Source: Anastatus disparis
Taxonomy: Eukaryota; Arthropoda; Insecta; Hymenoptera; Eupelmidae
DNA: 64,000 nucleotides
Reading direction: 5' to 3'
Assembly (NCBI GenBank): GCA_017163975.1
Contig: JAFFSR010000015.1
Coordinates: 1,866,501-1,930,500 of the forward strand
The notes beneath the pieces are model-generated. The model was not told the origin of the DNA and searched no databases. It saw only the letters and a list, made by a program, of their open reading frames with translations. This document shows, in pieces, positions 34,001 to 46,849 of this stretch. Made by a program: the position numbers and the translations under genes. Within the stretch, counting starts at the first letter, position 1, and each line of letters begins with the position of its first letter.

Positions 34001-37000
34001 TTTTAGCAGAATCCAGCCTTAGCGCCCGCTGGATTTAGCGAACGATAATTTCAGCAGATGCTAATTTCAGAAAATGCTGTATTTAGCACCGGCTAATATT
34101 GCTAGTTATTGCTATATTTAGCGCACGCAGATATTCTTATTTCATGCTGGATTCAGCGATCGTAAATTAAATCGGACTCAAGCTTAGCGCAGGTTATTTT
34201 CACAAATAAATGCAAGTTATGGCACACGCTAACATCGCAAGCTAACGCTAGTTTTAGCGTGTGCTTCTTTTAGCATACGCTATATTCAGCACACGCTAAT
34301 TTTTCTATTTCACGCTATATTTAGCACACGCTAATTTTGCTAATGTGTGCTAAATTTAGCGCACGCTAGTTCTAGCAGACTCGTTTTTGCGCACGCTAAC
34401 ATTGCAAGCCTACGCTGGTTTTAGCGTGCGCTTCTTTTAGCATACGCTATATTTAGCACACGCTAATTATCCCATTACATACTAGATTTAGCACACGCTA
34501 ATTTTAGCAGAATCAAACCTTAGCGCCCACTGGATTTAGCGAACGCTAATTTTAGCGGACGCTAATTTCAGAAGCTGCTATATTTAGCACCGGCTAATAT
34601 TGCTAGTTATTGCTATATTTAGCGCACGCTAATATTCTTATTTCATGCTGGATTGAGCGATCGTGAATTAAAGCAGACTCAAGCTTAGCGCACGTTATTT
34701 TCACAAATAAATGCTAGTTTAAGCACACGCTAACATCGCAAGCTTACGCTAGTTTTAGCGTGTGCTTCTTTTAGCATACGCTATATTCACCACACGCTAA
34801 TTTTTCTATTTCACGCTAGATTTAGCACACGCTAATTTTGTTACTGTGTGCTACATTTAGCGCACGCTAGTTATAGCAGACTCGTTTTTTCGCACGCTAA
34901 CATTGCAAGCCTACGCTGGTTTTAGCGTCCGCTTTTTTTAGCATACGCTATATTTAGCACACGCTAATTTTCTTATTACATTCTAGATTCAGCACACTCA
35001 AATTTTAGCAGAATCCAGCCTTAGCGCCCGCTGGATTTAGCGAACGGTAATTTCAGCAGATGCTAATTTCAGAAAATGCTATATTTAGCACCGGCTAATA
35101 TTGCTAGTTATTGCTATATTTAACGCACGCTAATGATCTTATTTCATGCTGGATTCAGCGATCGTGAATTAAATCGGACTCAAGCTTAGCGCAGGTTATT
35201 TTCACAAATAAATGCAAGTTTTAGCACACGCTAACATCGCAAGCTAACGCTAGTTTTAGCGTGTGCTTCTTTTAGCATACGCTATATTTAGCACACGCTA
35301 ATTTTCCCATTGCATGCTAGATTTAGCACACGCTAATTTTAGCAGAATCCAACCTTAGCACCCGCTGGATTTAGCGAACGCTAATTTTAGCAGATGCTAA
35401 TTTCAGAAAATGCTATATTTAGCACCGGCTAATATTGCTAGTTATTGCTATATTTAGCGCACGCTAATATTCTTATTTCATGCTGGATTCAGCGATCGTG
35501 AATCAAAGCGGACTCAAGCTTAGCGCACTTTATTTTCACAAATAAATGCTAGTTTTAGCACACGCTAACATCGCAAGCTTACGCTAGTTTTAGCGTGTGC
35601 TTCTTTCAGCATACGCTATATTCAGCATACGCTAATTTTTCTATTTCATGCTAGATTTAGCACACGCTAATTTTGCTTATGTGTGCTAGATTTAGCGCAC
35701 GCTAGTTCTAGCAGACTCGTTTTTTCGCATGCTAACATTGCAAGCCTACGCTGGTTTTAGCGTTCGCTTCTTTCAGCATACGCTATATTCAGCACACGCT
35801 AATTTTTCCATTACATGCTACATTTAGCACACTCTAATTTTAGCAGAATCCAGCCTTAGCGAGCGCTGGATTTAGCGAACGATAATTTCAGCAGATGCTA
35901 ATTTCAGAAAGTGCTATATTTATCACCGGCTAATATTGCTAGTTATTGCTATATTTAGCGCACGCATATATTCTTATTTCATGCTGGATTCAGCGATCGT
36001 GAATTAAAGCGGACTCAAGCTTAGCGCAGGTTATTTTCACAAATAAATGCTAGTTTAAGCACACGCTAACATCGCAAGCTAACGCTAGTTTTAGCGTGTG
36101 CTTCTTTTAGCATACGCTATATTCAGCACACGCTAATTTTTCTATTTCACGCTATATTTAGCACACGCTAATTTTGCTAATGTGTGCTAAATTTAGCCCA
36201 CGCTAGTTCTAGCAGACTCGTTTTTGCGCACGCTAACATTGCAAGCCTACGCTGGTTTTAGCGTGCGCTTCTTTTAGCATACGCTATATTTAGCACACGC
36301 TAATTTTCCCATTACATTCTAGATTTAGCATACGCTAATTTTAGCAGAATCAAACCTTAGCGCCCACTGGATTTAGCGAACGCTAATTTTAGCAGATGCT
36401 AATTTCAGAAAATGCTATATTTAGCACCGGCTAATATTGCTAGTTATTGCTATATTTAGCGCACGCTAATATTCTTATTTCATGCTGGATTCAGCGATCG
36501 TGAATCAAAGCGGACTCAAGCTTAGCGCACTTTATTTTCACAAATAAATGCTAGTTTTAGCACACGCTAACATCGCAAGCTTACGCTAGTTTTAGCGTGT
36601 GCTTCTTTCAGCATACGCTATATTCAGCATACGCTAATTTTTCTATTTCATGCTAGATTTAGCACACGCTAATTTTGCTTATGTGTGCTAGATTTAGCGC
36701 ACGCTAGTTCTAGCAGACTCGTTTTTTCGCATGCTAACATTGCAAGCCTACGCTGGTTTTAGCGTTCGCTTCTTTCAGCATACGCTATATTCAGCACACG
36801 CTAATTTTTCCATTACATGCTACATTTAGCACACTCTAATTTTAGCAGAATCCAGCCTTAGCGAGCGCTGGATTTAGCGAACGATAATTTCAGCAGATGC
36901 TAATTTCAGAAAGTGCTATATTTATCACCGGCTAATATTGCTAGTTATTGCTATATTTAGCGCACGCCTATATTCTTATTTCATGCTGGATTCAGCGATC

Positions 37001-37648
37001 GTGAATTAAAGCGGACTCAAGCTTAGCGCAGGTTATTTTCACAAATAAATGCTAGTTTAAGCACACGCTAACATCGCAAGCTAACGCTAGTTTTAGCGTG
37101 TGCTTCTTTTAGCATACGCTATATTTAGCACACGCTAATTTTTCTATTTCACGCTATATTGAGCACACGCTAATTTTGCTAATGTGTGCTAAATTTAGCC
37201 CACGCTAGTTCTAGCAGACTCGTTTTTGCGCACGCTAACATTGCAAGCCTACGCTGGTTTTAGCGTGCGCTTCTTTTAGCATACGCTATATTTAGCACAC
37301 GCTAATTTTCCCATTACATTCTAGATTTAGCATACGCTAATTTTAGCAGAATCAAACCTTAGCGCCCACTGGATTTAGCGAACGCTAATTTTAGCGGACG
37401 CTAATTTCAGAAGCTGCTATATTTAGCACCGGCTAATATTGCTAGTTATTGCTATATTTAGCGCACGCTAATATTCTTATTTCATGCTGGATTCAGCGAT
37501 CGTGAATTAAAGCAGACTCAAGCTTAGCGCACGTTATTTTCACAAATAAATGCTAGTTTAAGCACACGCTAACATCGCAAGCTTACGCTAGTTTTAGCGT
37601 GTGCTTCTTTTAGCATACGCTATATTCACCACACGCAAATTTTTTTAT
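31014..37648 (+). repeat. TTAGC..GCTAA satellite, 501-bp higher-order repeat (left array)
   Basis: The basic word is TTAGCACACGCTAA or TTAGCGCACGCTAA, near-palindromic, every 20-25 bp. From about 32.6 kb the words form a regular higher-order unit. The landmark CTTATTTCATGCTGGATTCA occurs at 32635, 33134, 33634, 34136, 34637, 35138, 35472, 35973, 36474, 36974 and 37475. That is 500-502 bp apart except for one 334-bp step. Within a unit three sub-landmarks (CTATTTCACGC, CCATTACATGC, CTTATTTCATGC) are 165-169 bp apart, so the unit is 3 x 167 bp and the short step is 2 x 167. Units before 32.6 kb are more diverged. No ORF and no interruption by another element. Confidence 0.9.
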
Positions 37649-37649
37649 T

Positions 37650-40600
37650 TCTTTTTGTTACGCATATAACCAACTCAAAATCTCTTAAAATCTTGAATTA
37701 ACATTTGAACAGTTTATAATAACAATCTGGTGTAGTTTGAACCACCGGAAGTTGACTAGATACTTCCGAAATCGATAAAATAATGCTAATACGTTTTAAA
37801 AAAGAATAATTTCAAAGCCGCATTGAGAATATTTACTGTTGTTACAAATATAACCAACTGGAAACGTTTAGAAATCCTAAATTACAATCTAAATAGTTAA
37901 TAAAAACCATTTGGTGTGGTTTGAACTGCCGGAAGTTGACTAGATACTTCCGAAATCGATAAAATAATGCTACTGCGTTTTAAAAAAAAATAATTTCAAA
38001 GCCGCATTGAGAATATTTACTGTTGTTACAAATATAACCAACTGGGAACGTTAAGGAATCCTAAATTACAATCTAAATAGTTAACAAACACCATCTGGTG
38101 TAGTTTCAACTGCCGGGAGATAACTAGACACACCCAAACCTGATAAAACAATGCTCTGTGATTTAACAAAAATTAGTTTAGAAAACCTTTAAGCTTCGAA
38201 AATATTCTTATTTCATAGTAGCATTATTTTATCAAACTTGGGTGTGTCTTAGTTACCTTCCGGCAGTTCAAACTACACCAGATGGCTTTTATTAACTATT
38301 AAGATTGTAATTTGGGATTTCTAAACGTTTCCAGTTAGTTATATTTGTAACAACAATAAATATTCCCAATGCGGCGTTGAAACTGTTTTTTTTATAACGT
38401 AGTAGCATTATTTTTTTGGATTTTGGGGTATCAAGACAACTTCCGATGGTTCAAACTACACCAGATGATTATTATAAACTGTTTAGATGTTAATTTAAGA
38501 TTTCAAAAGATTTTCAGATGGTTATATTTGTAACAACAATAAATAATCTCAATGCGGCTTCGAAAATATTTTTTCTTATTTCATAGTAGCATTATTTTAT
38601 CAGACTAGGGTGTGTCTAGTTACCTTTCGGTAGTTCAAACTACACCAGATGGTTTTTATTAAATATTAAGATTGTAATTTAGGATTCCTAAACGTTTCCA
38701 GTTGGTTATATTTTTAACAACAATAAATATTCTCAGCGCGGCTTTGAAACTATTTTTTTTCATAACGTAGTAGCATTTTTTTATCAAATTTGGGAGTATC
38801 TAGACAACTTCCGGTGGTTCAAACTACACCCGATGATTATTATAAACTGTTTAGTTGTTAATTTGAGATTGCAAAAGATTTTCAGATGGTTATATTTGTA
38901 ACAACAATAAATATTCTCAATGCGGCTTCGAAAATATTTTTTCTTATTTCATAGTAGCATTATTTTATCAGACTAGGGTGTGTCTAGTTACCTTTCGGCA
39001 GTTCAAACTACACCAGATGGTTTTTATTAAATATTAAGATTGTAATTTAGGATTCCTAAACGTTTCCAGTTAATTATATTTGTAACAACAATAAATATTC
39101 TCAATGCGGCTTTAAAACTATTTTTTTTATAACGTAGTAGCATTATTTTATCGGATTTGGGAGTATCTTGACAACTTTCGGTGGTTCAAACTACACCAGA
39201 TGATTATTATAAACTGTTTAGTTGATAATTTAAGATTTCAAAAGATTTTCAGATGGTTATATTTGTAACAACAATAAATAAACTCAATGCGGCCTCGAAC
39301 ATATTTTTTCTTATTTCATAGTAGCATTATTTCATCAGACTTGGATGTGTCCAGTTACCTTCCGGCAGTTCAAACTACACCAGTTGGTTTTAACAAACTA
39401 TTTAGATTGTAATTCATGATTCCTAAACGTTTCCAGTTGATTATATTTGTAATAACAGTAAATATTCTCAATGCGGCTTTAAAACTATTTTTTTTTATAA
39501 CGTAGTATCATTATTTTATCGGATTTGGGAGTATCTTGACAACTTCCGGTGGTTCAAACTACACCAGATGATTATTATAAACTGTTTAGTTGTTAATTTA
39601 AGATTTCAAAAGATTTTCAGATGGTTATATTTGTAACAACAATAAATAATCTCAATGCGGCTTCGAACATATTTTTTCTTATTTCATAGTTGCATTATTT
39701 TATCAGACTTGGATGTGTCTAGTTACCTTCCGGCAGTTCAAACTACACCAGATGGTTTTAACTAATTATTTGGATTGTAATTCAGGATTCCTAAACGTTT
39801 CCAGTTAATTATATTTGTAACAACAATAAATAATCTCAATGCGGCTTCGAACATATTTTTTCTTATTTCATAGTAGCATTATTTTATCAGACTTGGATGT
39901 GTCTAGTTACCTTCCGGCAGTTCAAACTACACCAGATGGTTTTAACTAATTATTTGGATTGTAATTCAGGATTCCTAAACGTTTCCAGTTAATTATATTT
40001 GTAACAACAATAAATATTCTCAATACGGCTTTAAAACTATTTTTTTTATAACGTAGTAGCATTATTTTATCGGATTTGGGAGTATCTTGACAACTTCCGG
40101 TGGTTCAAACTACACCAGATGATTATTATAAACTGTTCAGTTGTTAATTCAAGATTTTGAAAGATTTCCAGATGGTTATATTTGTAACAACAATAAATAA
40201 TCTCAATGCGGCTTCGAAAATATTTTTTCTTATTTCATAGTAGCATTATTTTATCAGACTAGGGTGTGTCTAGTTACCTTTCGGTAGTTCAAACTACACC
40301 AGATGGTTTTTATTAAATATTAAGATTGTAATTTAGGATTCCTAAACGTTTCCAGTTGGTTATATTTTTAACAACAATAAATATTCTCAGCGCGGCTTTG
40401 AAACTATTTTTTTTCATAACGTAGTAGCATTTTTTTATCAAATTTGGGAGTATCTAGACAACTTCCGGTGGTTCAAACTACACCCGATGATTATTATAAA
40501 CTGTTTAGTTGTTAATTTGAGATTGCAAAAGATTTTCAGATGGTTATATTTGTAACAACAATAAATATTCTCAATGCGGCTTCGAAAATATTTTTTCTTA

Positions 40601-42560
40601 TTTCATAGTAGCATTATTTTATCAGACTAGGGTGTGTCTAGTTACCTTTCGGCAGTTCAAACTACACCAGATGGTTTTTATTAAATATTAAGATTGTAAT
40701 TTAGGATTCCTAAACGTTTCCAGTTAATTATATTTGTAACAACAATAAATATTCTCAATGCGGCTTTAAAACTATTTTTTTTATAACGTAGTAGCATTAT
40801 TTTATCGGATTTGGGAGTATCTTGACAACTTTCGGTGGTTCAAACTACACCAGATGATTATTATAAACTGTTTAGTTGATAATTTAAGATTTCAAAAGAT
40901 TTTCAGATGGTTATATTTGTAACAACAATAAATAAACTCAATGCGGCCTCGAACATATTTTTTCTTATTTCATAGTAGCATTATTTCATCAGACTTGGAT
41001 GTGTCCAGTTACCTTCCGGCAGTTCAAACTACACCAGATGGTTTTTATTAAATATTAAGATTGTAATTTAGGATTCCTAAACGTTTCCAGTTAATTATAT
41101 TTGTAACAACAATAAATACTCTCAATGCGGCTTTAAAACTATTTTTTTGATAACGTAGTAGCATTATTTTATCGGATTTGGGAGTATCTTGACAACTTTC
41201 GGTGGTTCAAACTACACCAGATGATTATTATAAACTGTTTAGTTGTTAATTTAAGATTTCAAAAGATTTTCAGATGGTTATGTTTGTAACAACAATAAAT
41301 AAACTCAATGCGGCCTCGAACATATTTTTTCTTATTTCATAGTAGCATTATTTCATCAGACTTGGATGTGTCCAGTTACCTTCCGGCAGTTCAAACTACA
41401 CCAGTTGGTTTTAACTAACTATTTAGATTGTAATTCAGGATTCCTAAACGTTTCCAGTTGATTATATTTGTAATAACAATAAATATTCTCAATGCGGCTT
41501 TAAAACTATTTTTTTTTATAACGTAGTATCATTATTTTAACGGATTTGGGAGTATCTTGACAACTTCCAGTGGTTCAAACTACACCAGATGATTATTATA
41601 AACTGTTTAGTTGTTAATTTAAGATTTCAAAAGATTTTCAGATGGTTATATTTGTAACAACTATAAATAATCTCAATGCGGCTTCGAACATATTTTTTCT
41701 TATTTCATAGTAGCATTATTTTATCAGACTTGGATGTGTCTAGTTACCTTCCGGCAGTTCGAACTACACCAGATGGTTTTTTTTAACTATTTAGATTGTA
41801 CTTTAGGATTCCTAAGTGTTTCCAGTTGGTTATATTTTTAACAACAATAAATATTCTCAGTGCGGCTTTGGAACTATTTTTTTTTATAACGTAGTAGCAT
41901 TATTTTATCGGATTTGGGAATATCTAGACAACTTCCGGTGGTTCAAACTACACCAGATGATTATTATAAACTGTTCAGATGTTAATTTAAGATTTTAAAA
42001 GATTTTCAAATGGTTAGATTTGTAACAACAATAAGTAATCTCATGGCGGCTTAAACTTGTTTTATTTTGAGTACACTAGTATTTTTTTATCATACACGGG
42101 TCTATATAGTTGCCTTCCGGCTGTGCAAACTACACCAGATTGTATTTATAAATTAATTAAATATTAAATCATGATTTTTAAACTTTTCCAGGTGGTTATA
42201 TTAGTAAGAACATTAAATATTCGCATTACTGCTTTTAAGCTATTTCTTATTCAATCAAAGTAGCATTTTTTGATCATACGTTGGTCTATATAGTTGCCTT
42301 CCGGTGATTGATACTACACCAGATCTTTTTTTATTTTAATTCAATTGTTAATAAAGGATTCACAACCATTAGCAGTTGGTTATATTAATAAAAATAAGAA
42401 TCATTTGGATTTCCGTATTTTAATAATTTTTTGGTATATATCAACATTATTTAATCGAAGTCGTGCCAGTTTTATATTTTTCCGCTAATAGGAAAAGGCC
42501 TAAATTATTATGAATCATAAATTGAATGTTAATATAGTGAATTTACTTATTTCCGGCTGG
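37650..42560. repeat. 184-bp satellite with an internal inversion
   Basis: About two dozen units, each with AGTAGCATTATTTTATC, CTTCCGG, GTTCAAACTACACCAGATG, TTCCAGTTGGTTATATTTG and CTCAATGCGGC. Two unit types alternate (AGTTACCTTCCGGCAGTTC and GACAACTTCCGGTGGTTC). Units at 37650-38165 are inverted relative to the rest, and the switch lies at about 38170-38200. A block of about 750 bp at 38580 recurs nearly unchanged at about 40220. Units past 42050 are progressively decayed. The word ATATAACCAACTGGAAA links the array to the MITE at 25125-25434. The 41816-41998 ORF reads repeat only. Confidence 0.9.
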
Positions 42561-42956
42561 TTATTTTCATTAATCATAAAATTTTTTAACTTTTGTCTAT
42601 TTAGCATATTTTTGTATATATACACAAAAGTATGTTATTAATTTCAGGTCATTATATCTACCTTCCGGTAACCCGAAGTGGTTCAAATTTTTTTTACAAT
42701 CATTTTCAGAGTTAACAAGATTATTTAAGTCATTTCAAAGTGGTTTAAATAAAAAAAAAATTTATTTTAATAGTGTCGGATCTGGACGTCGGAAACTTCA
42801 GGCTCATACCTTTTTTTCTCTTACATGAAACGACATCTTACAAAAATTTGTAATTGATTTTTTTACAATTATAAATGAGTAATTATAAATAAGTTTAATT
42901 TCAATGAATTTATTAAGGTATATAATAATTAATACAAATAAGATTTAAAAAAATTG
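42561..42956. other. decayed array edge and 3' flank of the next gene
   Basis: A last recognisable CTACCTTCCGGTAACCC word lies at 42659. The remainder is AT-rich. On the minus strand an AATAAA signal lies at 42914-42909, about 43 bp past the stop codon of the PHD-finger gene. Confidence 0.6.
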
Positions 42957-45830
42957 TTAAATTATTTTTCTTTCATAAGTAGTGATACAGTCATTACAAA
43001 ACCATTCTGTTTCCGAATCATCAACATCATTAACTTCAATGTTTTCACATTTGAAGTGATTCCATTTCAAACATGAATTACATTGAACTGAATCAAGATT
43101 GGAATCTTTATCACAAACGTCACATAAAAATTTGATTGAAAACTTTTTTTTTATCTCTAATAACATTTTTAAACAGTTAAAGGCATCAATTTCAATGTAA
43201 TTTTTTAAAATGTTGACATTTATTTCTTGTTCTATTAAGTTATCCGGTAAACTTTGAATACTAAATTCTGCAATATCTTCAATTTTCAATTTATAGTTGT
43301 TTGACATGATGTTTTTAATAACCAATTGATTTTTATTAGTCAAGCGCCACAACAGGATAGCAACTTTCTGAATCCTACTTTTTTTCGCATATGACAGCAC
43401 TTCTGGTTCCTTTGATGTATGACTCGATTGTTTCTTGGTAGTTTTTGTATGTCTATCTTGTGTTGAATTTATTTCTACTTTAAGATTTAAACTTCCTACT
43501 TGCGGTTTACCTTCTATAGCTGTTAAATTAAAAAATAATAAATATATATATAAATCTTTAATAAAATAAATGTATTTAAAAAAAACGCTGCTAAATACTT
43601 TGGCGCAATGCTTTCTCATAGAGCTCATTGATTTTTAGTAGTATTATTTTATTTTTTTAAATGTGTTTTCAATGTAAAAAAATTATTTATCAGCAATATT
43701 TCTCATCATCTTCATATATTTAATAAAAATCAAAATTTCATTTCAAATCAGATAGAACGAAAAACAGAAAAAGAGATAAGAGTCAGAGTGAGCTTTAAAA
43801 CAAACACCTTCCTTCTTTCAGTCGCAGATTATTATTATGCAAATTTTATAACGAATTTATCCAATACTTTACATAAATGAAAAAAAAAATGAAAAAAAAA
43901 TAAAAATTATTTTCAAAATATTTAAAATGCTCTAAAATCATAACTCTTTAAACTACAATAAGAAAATCAGTTTTCTTAAGTTTTCCTTCTTTTGGCGGTA
44001 GAAAATTTTTAAATTAATTCATCGAGTAGTTAACGTAAAATAAATAAAAAAATGAAAAATCAAATTTTTTTTTAAATGATTGAAATTTAAAATACGCTAA
44101 AAAAACTATTCTCAATAGCTTACTACGAAATTAGACAAAAAAATAAATTCTATGCAAAATTTCAAGCAAATCCATCGAGTAGTTTTCGAGATCCAATTTG
44201 CTAAATCAATATATAAACACACACATACGTACATACGTACATAAATATTCCGTAAATCACTTTTTTCGATTCCCTGAGTTTAATTATGTACAAATTAATA
44301 AAAAAAATTTACAAGCAATATTTCTTATATTAGAAAACAATACAAGTAAATGTATTTACCATTTTCATAATATTCAATAGGTGTATTACATCTAATTTCA
44401 TTGCTATGATCAATTTTTTTTACTTTGCTATTACAAGAAGACGATGCGTTCTGAGTAGATGTATTGTAATCACCTTAAATAAAATAAATAATTAATATGT
44501 ATTGATAAATAATTTATCAGTGGTTCATTCGGTAGAGCAATGGATTCATAAACTCAGATCTGAGTTCAAATACCGCTCTCAGCCGATTGACAAAAGCACA
44601 TTTTGCTATTACATGTGGTTTGTTTATAAACACACTGATAATCTTCGTCATTAATTAACATTGTAAAGATAGATTAAATACAGCGATATTAAATAAAATA
44701 AATATATTAATAAATATTAAACATGATACGTGTAAAATTAAATAATAAGTCAATAAATAATATTTTTACCTGTATTTTTGCTTTCTCCAGATGCATTATT
44801 AGTGTGTGCATTGTCTGTTGTTTCGTATTTGACAGTCTTATCTTTAGTCTTATCTTTAAAACTTTCTGTTTCGACATTCATAGGAAGCATGTTCACAATA
44901 TTTTGATCGTCATTATTTGATTTTTCTTTATCGTCACCATCTATAATTAATATAAATTCAATTAATTATTATTAATTTTCTTTTTGCGAACATAATATTA
45001 ATTTTTTTCCCTTCTAGGTAGAAAAATTATGGGCAGAATTTATGATCAACGAAAGTTAAAATGACATCTATAAATTACTTGAACAAAATTTTTAGTTAAG
45101 TATCATTTTAACTTACGTTGACTATTAATTATGCCTATAATTATTTTTTTTTAACCAGAGCTGCTTTCTATTTTTAGTATAATTAAATGTTCTTAAAAGC
45201 TAATTGTTTCACTCATTTAAAAAAGATAACAGTTTATTTTTTATGTGCTATAAAGCATAAATACGTCATGCATTTTACTGATCACAAAGCTTTGAAAAAA
45301 AGATTATAATTTGAAACAAACGATGATATATAATATAAAAAAAAATAATTATAATAGTAAATAGTTAATTATATAAAAAGAATATTTAAAATAAAAGAAT
45401 TGATTTCTAAAGAAAATTTAAATTACTTTTATTATCACGAAAGAATAACAAAGAACTTACCCAGTACTTGAGAATCCATGGATGTATTTTTAAGTGTCTG
45501 TCCATTAGATTTTTCTATGCACTCTTTACTGTGATTAAGTATTGAGTCATCTGTGACAAACAATTGATCTTTTTTTTTGTTTAATTTGATTTTTACAATC
45601 ATTTCGCATCCACATTTTGTTGATTTTATTTGGCGTTTATCTCCTTTTGACTCGTAATAACCATACCGAACGCATTTAAAATTTAAATACGAATACTTAA
45701 TGACTGCATTATTTTTATTTAATACACTATTGCATTTACTCAATTTATGTAACGTATGATTTTCATATTCATTCTTAAAAGTTTCTAGTAATTCGTATGA
45801 GGAGAACGTTTGTCCTTTCGTGAATTCCAT
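42957..45830 (-). CDS. four-exon gene: FAR1/ZSWIM-like zinc motif plus PHD finger, 405 residues
   Basis: Exons 45830-45461, 44940-44770, 44473-44360 and 43519-42957 join in phase 1 at all three junctions. Donors are GTAAGT, GTAAAA and GTAAAT; acceptors are ATTATAG, ATTTAAG and TTTAACAG. Residues 46-104 (YSYLNFKC..., C53, C73-G-C75, H100, C104) resemble the WRKY/GCM-fold zinc domain of FAR1 and ZSWIM3-type proteins, the DNA-binding end of Mutator-like transposases. Residues 125-250 are polar linker. Residues 351-396 form a C4HC3 PHD finger (C351, C354, C365, C368, H373, C376, C393, C396), usually a histone-tail reader. No DDE catalytic core or SWIM motif was found, so it is not a complete transposase; it may be an accessory factor or a chromatin protein. 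Start chosen at MEFTKGQ; an upstream ATG adds 11 hydrophobic residues. AATAAA follows the stop. Confidence 0.75.
43860..44200. repeat. 164-bp family repeats inside intron 3
   Basis: Reverse-complement relatives of 14990-15495. Shared landmarks on the minus strand are TTTTAGAGCATTTTAAA, AAACTGATTTTCTTATTGTAGTT and ACTCGATG. About two units lie between exons 3 and 4 of the PHD-finger gene. Confidence 0.6.
44515..44700 (+). mobile_element. tRNA-derived SINE inside intron 2
   Basis: Box A TGGTTCATTCGGTAGAGC (44521) and box B GAGTTCAAATACC (44562) are spaced as in a tRNA, followed by CGCTCTCAGCCG. The 3' end TAAATACAGCGATATTAAAT is shared with the element tail at 62680-62705. It lies between exons 2 and 3 of the PHD-finger gene, antisense to it. 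The target-site duplication is unclear. Confidence 0.65.
45008..45160. mobile_element. decayed MITE related to 46487-46658
   Basis: GGTAGAAAAATTATGGGCAG, TGATCAACGAAAGTTAAAATG and, inverted, CATTTTAACTTACGTTGAC match the intact copy at 46487-46658 with several substitutions. It lies in intron 1 of the PHD-finger gene. Confidence 0.6.
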
Positions 45831-46179
45831 TTTTGAAGTAATTAAAAAAAACGTCAAAACCACACGAATGTATCAGAAACAAAAGCGTACTGATTTTAAT
45901 CGAACTTTATTTAAAAATGATTATACAAATATTTTTGCATTTGTATTTCTAAACAATTCTTTTTCTAATTAGATGGGTAGATATTAACTTTATTTGTATC
46001 AACATACAAAAATGCGTGTGATATAGCGTATAATAATTACGTGATAGAGTATAAATATTGCACTTTTATTAATATCACATTCACATAACTCAATAATACT
46101 GCATAAATCAATAAAAAAGAAAATGATATCACAGATAATAATAAAAGTAATAAAATAATAAAACTAATAACATAAGTTT

Positions 46180-46780
46180 ATTTCGTTGTTTAATGCAAGA
46201 GTGAATGAGTTTTTGACAACGTGCTGCCGAGGGTATGCAGGCGAATTTCAACAGATAGATGTCATTACAATATTTTCTTTGACATATTTATAATAAAAAT
46301 AAAAATGTGAATATCAGTTTATAATGATACTAAATATTTCTAATGAACAATAGTTTATTGCGTCGTTTCATGTAAGAGAGAAAAAGTTTTTGTCGACTTG
46401 CTGCCGAGGGTCTGCAGGCAAGTTTGAATAATTATATGTAGATATAATAGTTTCTTTGAGGTATTATCAATAAAAATAGAAAGGTACCCTGGTAGATAAT
46501 TGAGCATATTTTGGGCAGAATTTCTGGTCAATAATAAGTTAAAATGACACTCATCTAAAAATTTTGTACAAAGGATTTCTAGAATTTCTAGATAGGTGTT
46601 ATTTTAACTTTTGTTGACCAGAAATTCTGCCCAAAATATGCTCAATTTTCTACCAGGGTAAGAATTAGTTAACAATAGTACAAAGTATTTTATTTTTTAT
46701 AACAAACAATAATTTATTTCCACGTTTAATAAAAGAGCGAGGCGTTTTTTTTTCAACATGCTGCTTAGGGTCTGCAACAA
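46180..46780. repeat. three direct repeats with GTGCTGCCGAGGGTCTGCAGG core
   Basis: Copies at about 46183, 46360 and 46712 share GTTTAATG, AAGAG, GTTTTTG(T/A)C and the TGCTGCCGAGGGTCTGCAGG core. The first two are 177 bp apart. The third is displaced by the MITE at 46487-46658; subtracting it gives a spacing of about 178 bp, so the array predates the insertion. The repeats are short and non-coding. They lie 5' of the PHD-finger gene. Confidence 0.65.
46487..46658. mobile_element. 172-bp hairpin MITE, TA target (CCCTGGTAGA tips)
   Basis: CCCTGGTAGATAATTGAGCA and its inverse form terminal repeats of more than 45 bp, flanked by TA at 46485 and 46659. Near-perfect pairing suggests recent insertion. 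A decayed relative is at 45008-45160. Confidence 0.85.
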
Positions 46781-46849
46781 TATTGGTTAAAAAAACAATC
46801 ATTCAATATCTATCAGTGATGATATAAAAATAAAAAAGAAATGCTGTAA

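Noticed and set aside
31014..37648. CRISPR-like regular repeats
   Set aside because: There are no unique spacers. The array is a continuous degenerate satellite in a eukaryotic sequence with introns.
42957..43628. The whole 223-residue ORF as a single-exon protein
   Set aside because: The first 36 residues come from AT-rich intron sequence. A TTTAACAG acceptor at 43520 and in-phase upstream exons give a better model.
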